This document shows, piece by piece, positions 61,242-64,000 of a stretch of DNA of 64,000 nucleotides. The position numbers and the translations under genes are program-made. Position 1 is the stretch's first letter, and each line of letters starts with the position of its first letter. This DNA comes from Brevirhabdus pacifica (GTDB taxonomy: Bacteria > Pseudomonadota > Alphaproteobacteria > Rhodobacterales > Rhodobacteraceae). The notes beneath the pieces are model-generated. The model was not told the origin of the DNA. It made no database searches and saw only the letters and a list, made by a program, of their open reading frames with translations. The DNA is taken from contig NZ_PGFI01000011.1 in assembly GCF_002797755.1 (NCBI RefSeq), positions 1 through 64,000 of the forward strand, written 5' to 3'.

Positions 61242-61778
61242 ATGAAAGACACGAAACCCAGCAGCCGTCCGGTCACGGTGATAGGATGGCGCGAAAAGAT
61301 CGCGCTGCCGGACCTGGGGCTGCCGCTGATTCACGCGAAGATAGATACCGGTGCGCGGACCTCGGCGCTGCATGCCACCCGCATCCGACCTTTCGAGCGT
61401 GACGGCGAAAGCTGGGTGCGGTTCCACATCCCTCACGCGGGGCTGACCCGGGCCGCCGATTGCGAGGCCCGGCTGGTCGACCGCCGCGAGATTCGCAACA
61501 CCAGCGGTATCGGCGAGGAGCGGCACGTGATCGCGACCGCCCTGCTGATCGGCGGGCGGCGCTGGACGATCGAGATCTCGCTGGCCGACCGGGCCGGCAT
61601 GGCGATGCCGCTGATCCTGGGGCGCACGGCGATCCGGCGGCACCGGGTGCTGGTGGATGCCGGACGCTCCTTCCTGGCGGGTCCGCCCGCCGGCAGGGGA
61701 GGTGCCGAAAAGACGAAGCGGGCGGCCGGAAAGCCCCGGGCGGCCAAAACCCAGACCATGGAAAGGGACGACGAATGA
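61242..61778 (+). CDS. Retropepsin-like ATP-dependent zinc protease family (RimB-type)
   Basis: This 178-residue protein has the PF05618 core: [33 protein letters not shown], with the aspartyl-protease-like DTGA, and a matching second half with [24 protein letters not shown]. The C-terminal 30 residues are basic and disordered. In Pseudomonas the equivalent RimB acts with RimK on ribosomal protein S6. The stop overlaps the rimK ATG by 4 bases. Confidence 0.85.
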   Translation: MKDTKPSSRPVTVIGWREKIALPDLGLPLIHAKIDTGARTSALHATRIRPFERDGESWVRFHIPHAGLTRAADCEARLVDRREIRNTSGIGEERHVIATALLIGGRRWTIEISLADRAGMAMPLILGRTAIRRHRVLVDAGRSFLAGPPAGRGGAEKTKRAAGKPRAAKTQTMERDDE

Positions 61779-62680
61779 AGATCGCGATGCTGGCAAGGAA
61801 CGCCGAGCTCTATTCCCACCGTCGTCTCAAGGAGGCGGCCGAGGCTCGTGGGCACGAGTTGAAGATCATCAACACGCTGCGCTGCTACATGAACATCGCC
61901 TCGCGCCGGCCCGAGATCTATTACGAGGGCGAGAAGCTGCCTCAGTATGACGCGGTCATTCCCCGCATCGGCGCCTCGATCACCTTTTACGGCCTCGCGG
62001 TACTGAGGCAGTTCGAGATGCAGGGCGTCTATCCGCTGAACGAATCCGTGGCCATCGGGCGATCGCGCGACAAGCTGCGTTCGATGCAGCTTCTGGCGCG
62101 GGACGGGATCGGCCTGCCGGTGACGACCTTCGCCCACGATTCCAAGCAGACCGAGGAGGTCGTGCGCCTGGCGGGCGGCGCGCCGTTGGTGGTCAAGCTG
62201 CTGGAAGGCACCCAGGGCATCGGCGTCGTCCTGGCCGATACGGACCGTTCGGCCAAGTCGGTGATCGAGGCGTTCCGGGGCGCCAACGTCAACATCCTCG
62301 TTCAGGAATTCATCAAGGAAGCCGGCGGCACCGACATCCGCGCGCTGGTGGTCGATGGCAAGGTCGTGGCCGCCATGCAGCGCACCGGCGCCGAGGGGGA
62401 GTTCCGCTCGAACCTGCATCGGGGCGGCAGCGCCAAGTCGATCAAGATCAGCCCCGAGGAACGCGCCTGCGCGGTGCGGGCGGCCAAGTCGATGGGGCTG
62501 AACGTCTGCGGTGTCGACATGCTGCGCGCCAACCACGGCCCCGTGGTGATGGAGGTCAACTCCTCCCCCGGTCTTGAAGGGGTCGAGAAGGCCACCGGCA
62601 TCGACATCGCCGGCAAGATCATCGAGACCATCGAGAAGCGGGCCAAGCCGGGGCGGACCAGAACGAGGGGCCGCGGCTGA
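61775..62680 (+). CDS. rimK: RimK-type ATP-grasp glutamate ligase
   Basis: This 301-residue ATP-grasp enzyme has the RimK start [20 protein letters not shown], the substrate loop [20 protein letters not shown], the ATP-binding [18 protein letters not shown] and the metal site [15 protein letters not shown]. It adds glutamate residues to the C terminus of ribosomal protein S6 in E. coli. It overlaps the genes on both sides (4 bases with the protease, one base with the next). Confidence 0.92.
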   Translation: MKIAMLARNAELYSHRRLKEAAEARGHELKIINTLRCYMNIASRRPEIYYEGEKLPQYDAVIPRIGASITFYGLAVLRQFEMQGVYPLNESVAIGRSRDKLRSMQLLARDGIGLPVTTFAHDSKQTEEVVRLAGGAPLVVKLLEGTQGIGVVLADTDRSAKSVIEAFRGANVNILVQEFIKEAGGTDIRALVVDGKVVAAMQRTGAEGEFRSNLHRGGSAKSIKISPEERACAVRAAKSMGLNVCGVDMLRANHGPVVMEVNSSPGLEGVEKATGIDIAGKIIETIEKRAKPGRTRTRGRG

Positions 62681-63723
62681 TGCCATCGCGGTTACCGCTG
62701 GAGCTGGGGGGCAAGACCGTCGCCCCTGGCGAGCGCATGACGATCGACATCCCCGTCAGCGTGATGAGCGACCACACCCCCGTGGCCCTGTCGGTGCATG
62801 CGCTGCATGGCAAGCAGCCGGGGCCGACCCTGTTCGTCAGCGCCGCCGTTCATGGCGACGAGATCATCGGGGTCGAGATCGTGCGCCGCCTGCTGCGCGC
62901 CCCCCAGCTTTCGCGACTGCGCGGCACGCTGCTGGCCATTCCCATCGTCAATACCTTCGGCTTCCTGTTGCACTCGCGCTACCTGCCCGACCGGCGTGAC
63001 CTGAACCGCTGTTTCCCCGGCAGCGCGCGCGGCTCGCTCGCCGCGCGGCTGGCGCAGAAATTCCTGACCGAGGTGGTCAGCCGCTCGGATTTCGGGATCG
63101 ACCTGCACAGCGCGGCCATCCACCGCGAGAACCTGCCCCAGGTGCGGATCTCGCCCGGCCGGCCACGGCTGCCGGCCTTTGCCAAGGCCTTCGGCGCGCC
63201 GGTGGTCCTGACCTCGCCGTTGCGGGACGGATCGCTGCGCGGGGCCGCCGCCGAGATCGGCGTCGACATGCTGCTTTACGAGGCGGGCGAGGGGTTGCGT
63301 TTCGACGAGGCGGCGGTGCGGGCCGGTGTCTCGGGCATCCTGCGTGTGATGCGGGAGCTTGAGATGATCCCCGCCAAGGGTGTGTCAAAGCCCCGGGTCG
63401 CGCCCGTGATGTGCAGCGGCTCAAGCTGGACCCGCGCGCCCGTGGGCGGCCTTTTCCGGGCCTTCCGCTCGACCGGGGAAACGGTCGTCGCGGGCGATGT
63501 GATGGGGGTTGTCTCGGACCCGTTCGGCGACATCGACACCGAGGTGCGGGCGGCCTCTTCGGGGGTGGTGGTGGGTCGCGCGACCTTCCCGGTCGTCAAC
63601 GAGGGCGACGCGCTCTTCCACGTGGCGGCGATCCCCTCGGCCGATGCGGCGGACGCGGCAGTGGACGGGCTGGCCCGTCAGCTGACCGAGGATCCGATGT
63701 TCGATGAGGATGAGATCATCTAG
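62680..63723 (+). CDS. Succinylglutamate desuccinylase / aspartoacylase family hydrolase
   Basis: This 347-residue metallohydrolase of the M14-like AstE/AspA family has zinc ligands in SAAVHGDEIIGVEIV (H and E), the arginine of DRRDLNRCFPG and the second histidine in IDLHSAA, then an extra C-terminal beta domain of about 100 residues. It starts at the ATG that overlaps the rimK stop (TGATG) and is the third gene of the operon. It probably acts on an acyl or glutamyl peptide linked to the RimK modification. Confidence 0.88.
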   Translation: MPSRLPLELGGKTVAPGERMTIDIPVSVMSDHTPVALSVHALHGKQPGPTLFVSAAVHGDEIIGVEIVRRLLRAPQLSRLRGTLLAIPIVNTFGFLLHSRYLPDRRDLNRCFPGSARGSLAARLAQKFLTEVVSRSDFGIDLHSAAIHRENLPQVRISPGRPRLPAFAKAFGAPVVLTSPLRDGSLRGAAAEIGVDMLLYEAGEGLRFDEAAVRAGVSGILRVMRELEMIPAKGVSKPRVAPVMCSGSSWTRAPVGGLFRAFRSTGETVVAGDVMGVVSDPFGDIDTEVRAASSGVVVGRATFPVVNEGDALFHVAAIPSADAADAAVDGLARQLTEDPMFDEDEII

Positions 63724-63789
63724 CCAGCGCCCGCCGGATATTGGCTATCGTCGTCACGGCCCCGCAGGGCCGTGGCGCAGGCTTGGACG

Positions 63790-64000
63790 TCAGTGGACCA
63801 GCCGGCCCACCTCGGTCACCAGGTCTTCGACCTTGCCCGGCTTGGCGCAGATCTTCACACCCGGAAACAGCTGGGTGATCGCGCTCAGGTCCGAGCGGCC
63901 GGTGTGAAAGAGGAACGGCACGTGCCGCTCCGCCAGGATCTTCGCCAGGGGAAAGACCTCGTCGCCGTGCAGGTCCACGTCGAGGACGGCGGCGTCGATC
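63790..64000 (-). CDS. Receiver-domain response regulator, C-terminal part (cut by window edge)
   Basis: Seventy residues are visible from the C-terminal part of a CheY-like receiver: phospho-acceptor aspartate in AVLDVDLHGDEVFPLAKIL, threonine in PFLFHTGRS and lysine in AKPGKVEDLV, ending GRLVH. The N-terminal part lies beyond the right edge of the window. A receiver this close to its stop carries no output domain, so it is a single-domain regulator. It is convergent with the RimK operon. Confidence 0.85.
   Translation of the reverse strand, partial: IDAAVLDVDLHGDEVFPLAKILAERHVPFLFHTGRSDLSAITQLFPGVKICAKPGKVEDLVTEVGRLVH

Overview
The window is a GC-rich stretch of chromosome from an alphaproteobacterium of the order Rhodobacterales (Rhodobacter/Roseobacter group). 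The evidence is the gene set and order: a CcrM-type GANTC methyltransferase, the run pmbA-cysQ-DUF4170-waaA-lpxK, leuS-lptE-holA, LON-domain protein-Trm112-ubiH, aminotransferase-ftsK-lolA, a CenR-type response regulator and a small 16-strand-type porin. No species can be named from the sequence alone.

Region 1 (1-3593) is the right end of an integrated mobile element with clearly lower GC than the rest. From left to right it holds the end of an IS5-family insertion sequence that cuts off a solitary EcoRI-family adenine methyltransferase, a small two-helix membrane protein, a phage-type repressor, a divergent promoter/operator switch, two small helix-turn-helix (excisionase-like) genes and a tyrosine integrase. 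The integrase abuts the 3' half of a tRNA-Arg(CCT), which marks the attachment site; the intact tRNA should lie beyond the left edge.

Region 2 (3.6-11.3 kb) holds a membrane-anchored winged-helix (ToxR-like) protein and two small exported proteins, a LysR / acyl-CoA dehydrogenase / CoA-transferase module, rnhB and ccrM with its own GANTC sites, and a small SANT-like protein. An approximately 490-base non-coding block follows (11279-11771) with long hairpins and a pair of inverted consensus DnaA boxes.

Region 3 (11.7-31.2 kb) is mostly core metabolism and envelope work: alkane hydroxylase, mutY, a DciA-like protein, a DsbA-family thioredoxin, a second CoA transferase, the lipid A genes lpxK and waaA with cysQ and pmbA, a DUF2125 protein, an SDR / crotonase pair, a flavoprotein, a GST, and the holA-lptE-leuS operon with a DUF3576 lipoprotein.

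Region 4 (31.2-49.4 kb) holds a highly expressed porin, a TPR-sulfotransferase fusion, the PLP protein YggS, an L,D-transpeptidase, ribA, cenR, xthA, a YbbN/CnoX thioredoxin, a LON-domain protein, Trm112, ubiH, an amidase, an aminotransferase, ftsK and lolA.

Region 5 (49.4-64 kb) holds a lytic transglycosylase, an AEC transporter, hspQ, a rhodanese, a gamma-glutamyltransferase, an anti-sigma/STAS partner-switch pair, a thiolase, a free-methionine-sulfoxide reductase, a homocysteine methyltransferase, an RluA-type pseudouridine synthase, a ring-cleaving dioxygenase, an aldehyde dehydrogenase, a RimK operon with a retropepsin-like protease and an AstE-like hydrolase, and the end of a receiver-domain protein cut by the window.

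The points most worth following up are the genetic switch and IS-broken methyltransferase of the mobile element, the structured DnaA-box intergenic block, the crotonase lacking both hydratase glutamates, the membrane-anchored regulator with its neighbouring exported proteins, and the RimK operon.
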